Origin: Chelatococcus reniformis
GTDB lineage: Bacteria; Pseudomonadota; Alphaproteobacteria; Rhizobiales; Beijerinckiaceae
NCBI RefSeq assembly: GCF_014640075.1
Contig: NZ_BMGG01000008.1
Span: 389,851 to 453,850, forward strand
Length of the DNA: 64,000 bases
Reading direction: 5' to 3'
In this document: positions 22,047 to 32,780 of the stretch, in pieces
Layout of the letters: every line of letters begins with the position of its first letter
How positions within the stretch are numbered: position 1 is the stretch's first letter
The notes under the pieces: model-generated
The model's database searches: none
Seen by the model: the letters and a program-made list of their open reading frames with translations, nothing else
What the model was told of the DNA's origin: nothing
Position numbers and translations under genes: made by a program

Positions 22047-22571
22047 ATGACCCTTGCTCGGCGGCGTTCGTTCGCGGCGTTCCTGGCGACGGTCGTGATG
22101 TGTGTGCTGAGCCTGGTGCCGGCGCGCGCCGCGCCGACGGCGGCCGGCGGCTATTCCCACGTTTCCATCGACGTCAGCGTGCTCGAGGCGCAGGGCCTCG
22201 GCCCCATGGCGCGCTTCGTCGGGGCGCAGCTCCACGCCCAAATGCGCCGGCAGTTCGCCGGACGGCTCGGTGTACGCGGCGCACCCGCCATCCTGGTGCG
22301 GCTGACCGGGCTGTCGCTGCCATCCTATGTAGGCGGCTCCGGCCTGGGCTTCGGCGGTCGCCGGGGCGGCGGCGTCGGCAGCGACTTCCTGGAAGGGGAC
22401 ACGCTGGTCATCGCGCGTAGCGGCGCCGTCATCTACAGCCAGCACATCCTCACCAACCTGCCGTCGAGCTCGGGCGGTGCCTGGTACGATCCGGATGTCG
22501 ATGCGAAGCGCATCGCTGCCATATGCGGCGCCTACGCCGGCTGGAGCTACCGCTACGTCACCGGTCGATAG
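22047..22571 (+). CDS. Secreted protein of unknown function
   Basis: This 174-residue protein begins MTLARRRSFAAFLATVVMCV and continues LSLVPARA, a clear Sec signal peptide cut after about residue 28. The mature part has SHVSIDVSVLEAQGLGPMAR, a conserved-looking beta/alpha segment APAILVRLTGLSLPSY, a glycine-rich stretch SGLGFGGRRGGGVGSDFL, and GDTLVIARSGAVIYSQHIL. I do not recognise a family. GGGGAGA precedes ATG 22047, 34 bp after greA. It may share transcription with greA and the overlapping next gene. Confidence 0.65.
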   Translation: MTLARRRSFAAFLATVVMCVLSLVPARAAPTAAGGYSHVSIDVSVLEAQGLGPMARFVGAQLHAQMRRQFAGRLGVRGAPAILVRLTGLSLPSYVGGSGLGFGGRRGGGVGSDFLEGDTLVIARSGAVIYSQHILTNLPSSSGGAWYDPDVDAKRIAAICGAYAGWSYRYVTGR

Positions 22572-23571
22572 CCCAAGCGCGCCGGCCCTCGCGGGGGCCA
22601 CGGGCAAACCGTCGGCCTGGGTGCTGAGCGACGGCAAAGCCGGCGACGAACTCCAGTGCCTCGCCGTGGTGCGGGAACTGGGCCTCGAGCCCGTCATCCG
22701 CCGGGTGGCGCCGCGGCCGCCCTGGGTCTGGGCCATGCCGCACGGGCCGATCGACCCGCGCGAGCGACCATCAGCCGCCGGCAGCCCGATCGAGCCCCCC
22801 TTCCCCGATCTGCTGGTGGCGTCGGGACGGCGAACGGTGCCCTACGTGCGCGCCGTGAGGAAGCTCTCCGGCGGCCATACCTTCACGGTCATCCTCAAGG
22901 ACCCGCGCACGGGAGCCGGCACCGCCGATCTGATCTGGGTGCCCGAGCACGACAGGCTGCACGGTGCCAATGTCATCCGGACCCTGACCAGTCCGCACGG
23001 ATTGAGCCCGGCCATCCAGGCCGCGGCGCGCGCCGCCGCCCGTCGCGCGCTGCTCGACCTGCCGGCTCCGCGTGCCGCCGTGCTCGTCGGCGGCGACAGC
23101 CGCCATCACCGCTTCACGTCAGGCGACCGCGCCCGCCTCGTCGGCCAGCTCGATCGGCTCGCGGACTGCGGGGTCGGATTGATGGGCACGACGTCGCGGC
23201 GCACGCCGGCCGAGCTGCGCGACGCGTTGGCCGGCCTGTTCGAGCGGCGGGGCGGCTTTCTGTGGGACGGCCAGGACAGCAACCCCTACGCCGAGTTGAT
23301 GGGGCTGGCCGACGTGGTGGTCGTCACCGCTGATTCGACCAACATGGTCGGCGAGGCGGCCGCGACCGGCCGGCCGGTGCTGGTGTTCAGCCCCAGCGGC
23401 GGCCATCGCAAGATCGATGCGTTGCTGTCGGGGCTCAGGGCACGGGGAATTGTGCACGATTTTGCCGGAAGACTTGCAGGCAGTGCATACCCACCCCTAA
23501 ATTCGACACCTGTCATCGCCGCTGCGATCGGGCAGGCCCTCGCGGCCCGCCGCCAAGCCGAAGCGACCTGA
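22477..23571 (+). CDS. ELM1/GtOC1 family protein (mitochondrial fission ELM1-like, PF06258)
   Basis: This protein of up to 364 residues has the two-lobed, glycosyltransferase-like ELM1 fold. It contains AWVLSDGKAGDELQCLAV, DLLVASGRRTVPYVRAVRK, FTVILKDPRTGAGTADLIWV, AAVLVGGDSRHHRF, TADSTNMVGEAAATGRPVLV and FSPSGGHRKIDALLSGL. In plants the family affects mitochondrial fission. In alphaproteobacteria it is common but has no settled function, with a nucleotide-sugar role suggested by the fold. The start is uncertain: the first ATG overlaps the upstream gene by 95 bp, and the conserved part begins near 22612. Confidence 0.75.
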   Translation: MPGTIRMSMRSASLPYAAPTPAGATATSPVDSPSAPALAGATGKPSAWVLSDGKAGDELQCLAVVRELGLEPVIRRVAPRPPWVWAMPHGPIDPRERPSAAGSPIEPPFPDLLVASGRRTVPYVRAVRKLSGGHTFTVILKDPRTGAGTADLIWVPEHDRLHGANVIRTLTSPHGLSPAIQAAARAAARRALLDLPAPRAAVLVGGDSRHHRFTSGDRARLVGQLDRLADCGVGLMGTTSRRTPAELRDALAGLFERRGGFLWDGQDSNPYAELMGLADVVVVTADSTNMVGEAAATGRPVLVFSPSGGHRKIDALLSGLRARGIVHDFAGRLAGSAYPPLNSTPVIAAAIGQALAARRQAEAT

Positions 23572-23688
23572 CAGGCGGCGGAGTCCACCGGTCTCATCCT
23601 TGGCCGAACGGGGAACCCGCTTTGCTTCCTTTCGGCGATCCCGGATCGGCATGGTGCGGAACCGGTTCGCCCGCTGCGCGGCGAGACA

Positions 23689-24651
23689 ATGGCTCATACG
23701 CATACCAAGCTCCTCATCATCGGGTCGGGCCCGGCCGGCTACACCGCCGCCATCTATGCGGCCCGCGCGATGCTCGAACCCGTGCTCGTCTCCGGCTACC
23801 AGTCCGGAGGACAGCTGATGATCACGACCGACGTGGAGAACTATCCCGGCTTCGCCGATCCGATCCAGGGCCCGTGGCTCATGGAGCAGATGCGGGCCCA
23901 GGCCGAGCACGTGGGCGCCCGGCTCGTCTCCGACCACATCGTGCAGGTCGACCTCGCCGTCTACCCGTTTCGGGCCACGGCGGACAGCGGCGACACCTTC
24001 AGCTGCGATGCCCTGGTGATCGCCACCGGCGCCCAGGCGCAGTGGCTCGGCCTGCCGTCGGAGGCGGCGTTCCAGGGCTTCGGCGTTTCCGCCTGCGCCA
24101 CCTGCGACGGCTTCTTCTTCCGCGGCCGGAACGTCGTGGTGGTCGGCGGCGGCAACACCGCCGTGGAAGAGGCGCTATATCTGGCGAACCTTGCGGCCAA
24201 GGTCACGCTGGTCCACCGCCGCGGCACGCTGCGTGCCGAGCGCATCCTGCAGGAGCGGCTGTTCAAGCACCCGAAGATCGAGGTGGTATGGGACCACGCG
24301 ATCGACGAGATCTGCGGCGGACGGGAGCCGCCGACGGTGACGCACGTGCGCCTCAAGAGCACGCAGACCGGCGCGATCACCGAACTCCCGACCGATGGCG
24401 TGTTCATCGCGATCGGCCACAAGCCGGCGAGCGAACTCTTCGCCGGCAAGCTCGACATGAAGCCGGCCGGCTACATCTGGACGGCGCCCGACTCGACGGC
24501 GACCAACGTCCCCGGCGTCTTCGCCGCGGGCGACGTCACCGACGACGTGTTCCGGCAGGCGGTCACGGCCGCCGGCATGGGCTGCATGGCCGCCCTCGAG
24601 GCTGAGCGCTGGCTGGTTGCCCAGGAGCTCGACCGGGCAGCGGCCGAGTGA
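23689..24651 (+). CDS. trxB: Thioredoxin-disulfide reductase
   Basis: This 320-residue flavoenzyme uses NADPH to reduce thioredoxin. The FAD-binding motif is LLIIGSGPAGYTAAIYAARA at the N-terminus. The redox-active CATC pair is Cys136 and Cys139 in GVSACATCDGFFFRG. The NADPH-binding motif is VVVVGGGNTAVEEALYLANL followed by VHRR. The C-terminal FAD segment is GVFAAGDVTDDVFRQAVTAA. The length is normal. It is followed 92 bp later by a LysR regulator on the same strand, a pairing I recall as frequent in alphaproteobacteria. Confidence 0.95.
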   Translation: MAHTHTKLLIIGSGPAGYTAAIYAARAMLEPVLVSGYQSGGQLMITTDVENYPGFADPIQGPWLMEQMRAQAEHVGARLVSDHIVQVDLAVYPFRATADSGDTFSCDALVIATGAQAQWLGLPSEAAFQGFGVSACATCDGFFFRGRNVVVVGGGNTAVEEALYLANLAAKVTLVHRRGTLRAERILQERLFKHPKIEVVWDHAIDEICGGREPPTVTHVRLKSTQTGAITELPTDGVFIAIGHKPASELFAGKLDMKPAGYIWTAPDSTATNVPGVFAAGDVTDDVFRQAVTAAGMGCMAALEAERWLVAQELDRAAAE

Positions 24652-24743
24652 TGCGCCGGGCCGGACCATGCACTGCCGATTGACGACAATTACGAGCCGG
24701 CCCTGAACGGAAGGGGCCGCCGTTGGAGGGGGGCTGACACGCC

Positions 24744-25634
24744 GTGGATTGGGACAAGATCAGGATCTTCTATACGGTCGCGGAGGCCGGCAGCTTCACC
24801 CGGGCCGGCGACGAGCTCGGCCTCAGCCAATCGGCGGTGAGCCGGCAGGTCAGCGCGCTGGAACGGGAGCTCAAGGCGCCCCTGTTTCATCGGCACGCCC
24901 GCGGCCTGATCCTCACCGAGCAGGGCGAGTTGCTGTTCCGTACGGCGCGCGAGATGACCATGCGGCTCGACGCGACGCGCGCCCGGCTGACCGATTCGCG
25001 CGAGCGGCCGTCGGGCGAACTGAAGGTCACGACGACGCTCGGCCTCGGCTCCAATTGGTTGACGCCGCGACTGGGCGAGTTTCTCGACCTCTATCCCGAC
25101 GTGCGCATCGAGCTCATCCTCACCGACGAGGAGCTCGATCTGTCCATGCGCCAGGCGGATATCGCGCTGCGCCTGCGCCAGCCTGTGCAGGCCGACCTGA
25201 TCCAGCGCCGGCTGTTCACCGTCCACTTCCACATCTATGCCTCCCAGGACTACCTGAAGCGCCATGGCCAGCCGGAGACGATCGAGGACATCGATCGGCA
25301 CCGGATCCTGTCGTACGGCGGCACCGTGCCGCCCTACCTGCTGACGGCGCACTGGCTGGCGTCGGCCGGGCGCGATCCCAAGGACCCGCGTACCTATCAC
25401 ATGGTGGTGAACAACATCTCCGCCCTACGGCGCGCCGTGGACGCCGGCATCGGCATCGCCGTCCTGCCCGACTACCTGATCGAGCCGACTTCGGGCCTGG
25501 TGCAGATATTGCCCGGCAACGAGATGCCATCGCTCGATTCCTACCTGGTCTATCCAGAGGAAATGAAGTCGGTCGCGCGCGTGCAGGTCTTCCGAGATTT
25601 CCTGATCGGCAAGGCGCAACGATGGGCCTATTGA
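24744..25634 (+). CDS. LysR family transcriptional regulator
   Basis: This 296-residue protein has an N-terminal winged helix-turn-helix (IRIFYTVAEAGSFTRAGDEL, LSQSAVSRQVSALERELKAP) and a C-terminal periplasmic-binding-protein-like effector domain from about residue 90. It starts with GTG at 24744, with GGAGGG about 13 bp upstream. It follows trxB on the same strand and could act on trxB or on another redox-linked target. No effector is evident. A strong terminator-like hairpin lies about 200 bp downstream. Confidence 0.85.
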   Translation: MDWDKIRIFYTVAEAGSFTRAGDELGLSQSAVSRQVSALERELKAPLFHRHARGLILTEQGELLFRTAREMTMRLDATRARLTDSRERPSGELKVTTTLGLGSNWLTPRLGEFLDLYPDVRIELILTDEELDLSMRQADIALRLRQPVQADLIQRRLFTVHFHIYASQDYLKRHGQPETIEDIDRHRILSYGGTVPPYLLTAHWLASAGRDPKDPRTYHMVVNNISALRRAVDAGIGIAVLPDYLIEPTSGLVQILPGNEMPSLDSYLVYPEEMKSVARVQVFRDFLIGKAQRWAY

Positions 25635-25784
25635 CCCTCCGGTTGTGGGCCCCGGCACAAAAACATGCGGAAGCTGCATGGCTGGCATGCCCTCTGCTGC
25701 GTTGCGCAACGCTCGGCGCAGAGCAAAGATGATTGCGGTTGGACCAAGGCTCCGCACCGCCTCCCGGCGTTGAGCGTTGTTTCT

Positions 25785-25948
25785 GCCGTTCCCCTCTGGA
25801 AGTGTTCCGACCAGTGTCGGATCAACTATTCGGCCGGATTTCCGCAAGGAAATCCGGCCTTTTTTATTCCAGCCACATGCAGAACGTGATCAAGAACTTC
25901 ACTGATCCAGCTTTCGCGGCTCCATCAGCCGGCGCGAGGGGCAACGGC
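25785..25948 (+). ncRNA. Possible 6S-like rod-shaped RNA
   Basis: GCCGTTCCCCTC (25785-25796) pairs with GAGGGGcAACGGC (25936-25948) over 12 bp with one bulged base. Within it CAGTG (25812) can pair with CACTG (25900) and GATCA (25820) with TGATC (25887), and the perfect 12-bp hairpin 25832-25859 sits near the centre as an apical stem. The span of about 164 nt, a bubble beside the closing stem, and the 5' words CTCTGG, TGTTC and CCAGT resemble 6S RNA. Against this, the apical hairpin is followed by six Ts and should terminate transcription. Confidence 0.35.
25832..25865 (+). terminator. Strong intrinsic terminator
   Basis: GGCCGGATTTCC, a GCAA tetraloop and GGAAATCCGGCC form a perfect 12-bp stem followed by TTTTTT. 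It is the best intrinsic-terminator sequence in the window and lies about 200 bp beyond the lysR stop. It may end the lysR transcript or a small RNA in between. Confidence 0.8.
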
Positions 25949-26476
25949 GCCCGCACTTGGCACTTCCTTAAAAACAGCAATATATCAATTACTTATGCGA
26001 ATTGGCGACGTTCGAGCGGGCCGCATGGCGGCCCTCGCGTGAGGGCCGGCAAAAGCTGTCCCATTGGCGGCCGCATGCCATATCTCAACCGAATCCCGCG
26101 CCGCCGAGCTTGACCGCCTATGCAACCAGGCAGGTTGTATCGCCCTTGGGGATGATCGGCCATGCGCGGAGCGGAGGAGCGGCAGGCGATTCGGTCGCGC
26201 GGATATCGGGCGGTCCCGCTCCCGTGGCCCATCGTGCCTCGCCAACGGCCGATGTGGCGGACACCAGCACAGCGGTGCCGAGCACGGCGGCAGGATTGCG
26301 GGCGTCACGACAGCGCGTCTCGGCGTCGCGGGGGTGACCGAGCAGCGGGATCCGCTTGAATCCAGCACCCCTCGGCCGGTCGGGCCCACGCCAGCCGCTG
26401 TGCGCCTGGGCGGAATCCCCCAGGTGCAAAGCGCTCCTGATTCAAAAAGACGATGAGGCGCGGCGGCGGACCGGGC
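25949..26476. other. Intergenic region with no gene seen
   Basis: Roughly 530 bp before the FadD-like stop. Reading frames exist but show no domain, signal or ribosome site worth naming. The local AT-richer stretch at 25975-26005 is the only compositional feature. Confidence 0.5.
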
Positions 26477-28183
26477 TCAGGCGGGCGACGATGCCTCCTC
26501 GCGCAGGGCCCGGCGGAGCACCTTGCCGACGTTCGTCTTGGGCAGGGCCTCGCGGAATACGACGGTCTTCGGCACCTTGTAGGCGGCGAGCTGCTCGCGG
26601 GCGAAGGCCCGCAGCTCATCTTCCGTCAGGCTCTCGTCTCGCTTGACGACATAGGCGACGACGCGCTCGCCGCTGCCCTCGTCCGGCATGCCGACGACGG
26701 CCGCCTCCAGCACCTTCGCGTGGAGGGCCAGCACGTCTTCGACCTCATTGGGATAGACGTTGAAGCCGGACACCAGGATCATGTCCTTGGCGCGGTCGAC
26801 GATCTTGAATTGCCCGTCCGGCAGCATGATGGCGATGTCACCGGTACGGAAGAAGCCGTCGTCGGTCATCACCTTTGCGGTCTCCTCCGGACGGTTCCAA
26901 TAGCCGGGCATGACCTGCGGCCCCTTCACGCAGAGCTCGCCCGGCGTGCCCGGCGGCAGGTCGTGGCCCAGCGCGTCGCGGATGCGCACGTCGGTGGACG
27001 GCATCGGATAGCCGATGGTGCCGGAGAACTCGGCCAGGTTCGCCGGGTTGGTGGTGACCGTCGGCGAGGTCTCCGAGAGGCCGTAGCCCTCCAGGATCGG
27101 CTTGCCGGTGATCGCCTTCCATTTCTTGGCGACCGCCAGTTGCGTCGCCATCCCGCCGGAGACGGAAAACGCCAAATGCGAGAAGTCCAAGCTGCCGATG
27201 TCGGGATGGTGGGCCAGCGCATTGTAGAGCGTGTTGACCCCGGAGAAGCGCGTGAAGCGGGTGCCCTTCAGGGTCCTCACGAAGCCGTCGATGTCGCGCG
27301 GGTTGGCGATCAGCAGGGCGCAGCCGCCGCTCTTCAGCGTGTACATACAACAGGCGGTCAGGGCGAAGATGTGGTAGAGCGGCAGCGCCGTCACCATCAC
27401 CGGCCGGTCCTCCGGCGGGTTGCCGGCGTTGAACCAGAGGTAGGACTGCTCGACGTTGGCCGCGACGTTGGCGTGGGTCAGCATGGCACCCTTGGAGACG
27501 CCGGTGGTTCCCCCGGTATACTGGAGGAAAGCGAGGTCCCCCTGCGCGACCGCGACCGGCCTCGGCGGGCTGCGCCGGCCGGCCGCCAGGGCCGATGCGA
27601 AGCTCACGGACTGCGCAATGCGATAGCTGGGCACCGCCTTCTTCACGTGCCGGGATACCGCGTTCACCACCAGCCCCTTCAGGCCCATGAGATCGCCGGG
27701 ACTGGCAACGACGATGGCGTCGAGCTTGAGGCTCGGCAGCGCCTCTTGGACCGTGTGGGCGAAGTTCTCCAGCACGACCAGGATGCGCGCACCGGAATCG
27801 TTGAGCTGGTGGATGAGCTCGCGCGGCGTATAGAGCGGATTGACGTTCACAACCGTGTAGCCGCCGCACAGCGCCCCGAACATCGCCGCGGGAAAGGCGA
27901 GCACGTTGGGCATCATCAGCGCGACGCGGTCACCTTTGGCGAGGCCGCGCTGCTGGAGCCATGAGGTGAAGGCGTCGGCGGCATCGGCCACCTGCCGGTA
28001 GGTCAGCTGGGCGCCGAAGCTCTCGAAGGCCGGCCGCTCGGCGAATGCCTTGACGCTGCTCCGGAAGAGGTCGACCAGCGTCCCGACGGCCTCGACCTCG
28101 AATTCCGCCGGAACGCCGGGCAAGTAGTGATCGAGCCAAGGCCTCGCCCCGCCGTCCTGCTTGGCATCGGTCATCACGGTCAT
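26477..28183 (-). CDS. Long-chain fatty acid--CoA ligase (FadD-like)
   Basis: This 568-residue AMP-forming ligase activates fatty acids for beta-oxidation at the inner face of the membrane. The P-loop YTGGTTGVSKG is at residues 222-232. Other motifs are GYGLSETSPTVTTNPANL (A5), FRTGDIAIMLPDGQF (A7), RAKDMILVSGFNVYPNEVED (A8, the fatty-acyl-CoA signature), and the catalytic lysine in LPKTNVGKVLRRALRE. The length and motif spelling match FadD more closely than the ligase at 1459. ATG 28183 follows GGGAGG. It is transcribed alone, with intergenic space on both sides. Confidence 0.9.
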   Translation of the reverse strand: MTVMTDAKQDGGARPWLDHYLPGVPAEFEVEAVGTLVDLFRSSVKAFAERPAFESFGAQLTYRQVADAADAFTSWLQQRGLAKGDRVALMMPNVLAFPAAMFGALCGGYTVVNVNPLYTPRELIHQLNDSGARILVVLENFAHTVQEALPSLKLDAIVVASPGDLMGLKGLVVNAVSRHVKKAVPSYRIAQSVSFASALAAGRRSPPRPVAVAQGDLAFLQYTGGTTGVSKGAMLTHANVAANVEQSYLWFNAGNPPEDRPVMVTALPLYHIFALTACCMYTLKSGGCALLIANPRDIDGFVRTLKGTRFTRFSGVNTLYNALAHHPDIGSLDFSHLAFSVSGGMATQLAVAKKWKAITGKPILEGYGLSETSPTVTTNPANLAEFSGTIGYPMPSTDVRIRDALGHDLPPGTPGELCVKGPQVMPGYWNRPEETAKVMTDDGFFRTGDIAIMLPDGQFKIVDRAKDMILVSGFNVYPNEVEDVLALHAKVLEAAVVGMPDEGSGERVVAYVVKRDESLTEDELRAFAREQLAAYKVPKTVVFREALPKTNVGKVLRRALREEASSPA

Positions 28184-28307
28184 CGCGCCATCCTCCCGCC
28201 CGGCGACACACGCCCCTGCTTCGTGTCGTCGTATCCGGACTGACGGCGGAGTCTATCGTCGGTTGGTCGGAACGTCGACCTAACTTCAGGCTAAGCTCGC
28301 CGCCGCG

Positions 28308-28814
28308 TCAGCGGTTGCGAAAGAAGGCCGGCTCGAGCGAGATCGCGCCGACGCCGGCCGCAAGACTGATGCCGCGTTGTCCCTGAATGGAGAGCGGCTG
28401 GAGGCTGATGGTGCGGCTGTTGCCGCCGACCAGGACGTTGGCGCCGGCCCCCAGGCCCGCCGTCGCCTCGGCCGAGGCGCCGCCATAGCCTCCGGCCAGC
28501 GCCCCGCGCGGCAGCAGGCCCGTCGGCGCAAACACCGCCCAGACCAGCGTGCCGCCAGAGGTGATGCCGACGTCGAAGCCGAGCCGCGTGATCGTGCCCA
28601 CATAGGCATCGCGCCGGCCCTGGCGCGACCTGAACACGCAGCTCAGCGACTTCTGCGAGCCGACGATCAGGCCCACACCGGGTGCGACGCTGCAGGTGAG
28701 CGTGCCCACCTTGGCGCTGTTGCGCGCCGCCGCGGGGCTGGCGGCCACCAGAAGGAGCGCCGCCGGCAGGCAGATGGTTCGGATGAGGCGGCCCAAGGGA
28801 AAGGACGAGATCAT
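28308..28814 (-). CDS. DUF992 family secreted protein (copy A)
   Basis: This 168-residue protein has a signal peptide (LIRTICLPAALLLVAASPAA, cut near residue 31). The mature domain reads VGTLTCSVAPGVGLIVGSQK, RLGFDVGITSGGTLVWAVFA, AGANVLVGGNSRTISLQPLS and IQGQRGISLAAGVGAISLEP. These are DUF992 hallmarks, a family typical of Rhizobiales with no assigned function. Two cysteines (TLTCS and LSCVF) may form a disulfide. ATG 28814 was chosen because the signal peptide follows it directly. It lies 249 bp downstream of a paralogue on the same strand. Confidence 0.85.
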   Translation of the reverse strand: MISSFPLGRLIRTICLPAALLLVAASPAAARNSAKVGTLTCSVAPGVGLIVGSQKSLSCVFRSRQGRRDAYVGTITRLGFDVGITSGGTLVWAVFAPTGLLPRGALAGGYGGASAEATAGLGAGANVLVGGNSRTISLQPLSIQGQRGISLAAGVGAISLEPAFFRNR

Positions 28815-29063
28815 GGCAAAGCCCCCGTGCTGAGCGAGGCACCTGCCCCGCCCGAGTGCATGATGCCCGGGACCGGATCCCCGTCCCCGGCGAAGATCAT
28901 GCTCGATACAGCAACTTAGGGCGGAGCGGCGGCACTTCGAGTGACATTCAAGAAGATCGCGCCAAGAAAGGATGCGCCGGGGCGGCTGCGCCATCGCCCC
29001 GGCCTCTGATCTGCCGCGACCGGCTGCGCCGGGCCGGCGAAGCGGAGCCCCTGTGCGGCGGGC

Positions 29064-29588
29064 TCAGCGGCGACGGGCGGGCGCCGGCGGCGGCGGCGTC
29101 ATCGGCACATTCGGCACCGCGACCAGGGTGATGCCGGCGACGCCCGCCGCCAGGCTGAGGCCCACCTGACCCTGCACCGACAGTGGCTGGAGGCTGATGG
29201 TCTGGTTGGAGCCGCCCACCAGCACGTTGGCGCCAACCCCGGCGACCGCCGTCGCCTCGGCGCCCGCGCCGACGTAGGTGCCGGCCAGGGCGTCGTCGGC
29301 GATGCGGGACGGCGCGAACACCGCCCAGACCAGGCGCCCGGCGCCGGTGAAGCCGATGTCGATGCCGAGCCGCGTGATCGTGCCGTTGTAAACGTCGAGC
29401 TCACCCTGTGCCGAGGTGAACAGGCAGTCGAGCGCCTTCTGCGAACCGACCAGGACGCCGATTCCGGCGGCCACGTTGCAGGTAAGGGTGCCGACCTGGG
29501 TCTTCTGCTGCGCTTGAGCGGCGCCGGACAAGCCCACGACGACGGCGGCGACAGCGCCCGTGCCCAGCGCAAAACGACGAAAACCCAT
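29064..29588 (-). CDS. DUF992 family secreted protein (copy B)
   Basis: This 174-residue paralogue of the neighbouring gene has a signal peptide (FALGTGAVAAVVVGLSGAAQ, then AQ). The mature part has VGTLTCNVAAGIGVLVGSQK, RLGIDIGFTGAGRLVWAVFA, VGANVLVGGSNQTISLQPLS and VQGQVGLSLAAGVAGITLVA. Most core positions match copy A, showing a tandem duplication. Copy B ends with a proline-rich tail, TPPPPAPARRR, absent in copy A. ATG 29588 is preceded by GGGGGAGG. The function is unknown; export is clear. Confidence 0.85.
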   Translation of the reverse strand: MGFRRFALGTGAVAAVVVGLSGAAQAQQKTQVGTLTCNVAAGIGVLVGSQKALDCLFTSAQGELDVYNGTITRLGIDIGFTGAGRLVWAVFAPSRIADDALAGTYVGAGAEATAVAGVGANVLVGGSNQTISLQPLSVQGQVGLSLAAGVAGITLVAVPNVPMTPPPPAPARRR

Positions 29589-29736
29589 GGCTAACCTCCC
29601 CCTGAACCGCCAAAGCGCCGATGCGGCGGGCGGAACGCCGACGGTTGTAACCGAGGCCGTGGCAGCATTCAACGCGATGGCGCGCCGCGCCATCGCGGCC
29701 ATCCGCCCGGCACCCCGGCCGCGGCGGAACGAGGGG

Positions 29737-31552
<1,816 letters not shown>

Positions 31553-31581
31553 CCGGCGACTCTCCTGCTTCGCGCCAGGGC

Positions 31582-32739
31582 ATGATCGCCGGACGCGTTC
31601 CGCTGAACATTTTGAGCATGGTGGCGGTGGCGGCGCTCGCCGCGGCGGGCGAGAGTGCGCGAGCCGCGCCCGGCAAGGCCGAGCGCAGCGCCAAGGCCAC
31701 GTTCGTGGTCGAGACGGTGGCGCGAGGGCTCGATACGCCCTGGGGCTTGGCGTTCTTACCCGACGGCCGCTTCCTGGTGAGCGAGCGCGATGGTCGATTG
31801 CGGACGGTGGCTCAGGACGGACGCGTTTCGCCCGCGATCAGCGGGGTTCCATCGGTCGCCGCGGCCGGCCAGGGCGGGCTGCTCGATGTTGTTCTCGATC
31901 CGCAATTCGCCGACAACCGGTTGCTGTACATCAGCTATGCCGAGCCGCGCGACGGCCGCTCGGCGGGGACCAGCGTGGCGCGGGCGCGCCTGAGCGGCGA
32001 TGCCGGCCGGCTGGAGAACGTCGAGGTCATTTTTCGCCAGCAACCGGCCCACACCGGTGGCAATCATTTCGGTTCGCGGCTTGTCTTCGGCCGCGATGGC
32101 ACGCTGTTCGTCACGCTGGGGGAGCGCTTCGACCTGCGCGCCGGCGCGCAGGACCTGTCGACGACCTTGGGTAAGATCGTCCGCATCCGCACGGACGGCT
32201 CGACGCCGCCGGACAATCCCTTCGTCGACAGGCCCGGCGCCGATCCCACCATCTGGTCTTACGGCCACCGCAACGTGCAAGGCGCCGCGATCAATCCGGC
32301 CAGCGGCGAGCTCTGGACCGCGGAGCATGGCGCGCGCGGCGGCGACGAAATCAATATCCCGCGCAAAGGCCGCAACTACGGCTGGCCGGTCATCAGCTAC
32401 GGCGTCAACTACAGCGGATCCAAGATCGGCGAAGGCACCGCCAAGGCCGGAATGGAGCAGCCGGTCTACTATTGGGACCCGTCGATCGCCCCCTCCGGCA
32501 TGATCTTCTACACCGGGACGGCCTTTCCGGCCTGGCGCGGCAGCATTTTCGTCGGCGCACTCGCGGGCCAGTTGGTGGCGCGGCTCGAAACCGAGGGCGA
32601 CAAGGTCACCCGCGAGGAACGCCTGCTGACCGGTCTGGAGGAGCGCATCCGCGACGTTCGCCAGGGGCCGGACGGGCTGATCTATCTGCTCACGGACTCG
32701 ACGGAAGGCCGGCTGCTACGACTGCGGCCCGCGGGCTGA
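31582..32739 (+). CDS. PQQ-dependent sugar dehydrogenase (aldose sugar dehydrogenase type)
   Basis: This 385-residue periplasmic beta-propeller enzyme oxidises aldoses to lactones using PQQ. After a signal peptide (LNILSMVAVAALAAAGESAR) come GLDTPWGLAFLPDGRFLVSE, RDGRLRTVAQDGRV, GQGGLLDVVLDPQFADN, HTGGNHFGSRLVFGRDGTLF, YGHRNVQGAAINPASGELW, EHGARGGDEINIPRKGRNYG and RDVRQGPDGLIYLLTD. This is the YliI/GSDH pattern. ATG 31582 places the signal at the N-terminus. No PQQ biosynthesis genes are in the window, so cofactor supply comes from elsewhere. Confidence 0.88.
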   Translation: MIAGRVPLNILSMVAVAALAAAGESARAAPGKAERSAKATFVVETVARGLDTPWGLAFLPDGRFLVSERDGRLRTVAQDGRVSPAISGVPSVAAAGQGGLLDVVLDPQFADNRLLYISYAEPRDGRSAGTSVARARLSGDAGRLENVEVIFRQQPAHTGGNHFGSRLVFGRDGTLFVTLGERFDLRAGAQDLSTTLGKIVRIRTDGSTPPDNPFVDRPGADPTIWSYGHRNVQGAAINPASGELWTAEHGARGGDEINIPRKGRNYGWPVISYGVNYSGSKIGEGTAKAGMEQPVYYWDPSIAPSGMIFYTGTAFPAWRGSIFVGALAGQLVARLETEGDKVTREERLLTGLEERIRDVRQGPDGLIYLLTDSTEGRLLRLRPAG

Positions 32740-32780
32740 GCCCGCGCGACGGCGACGCGGACCGACACAGCACCGCAATT

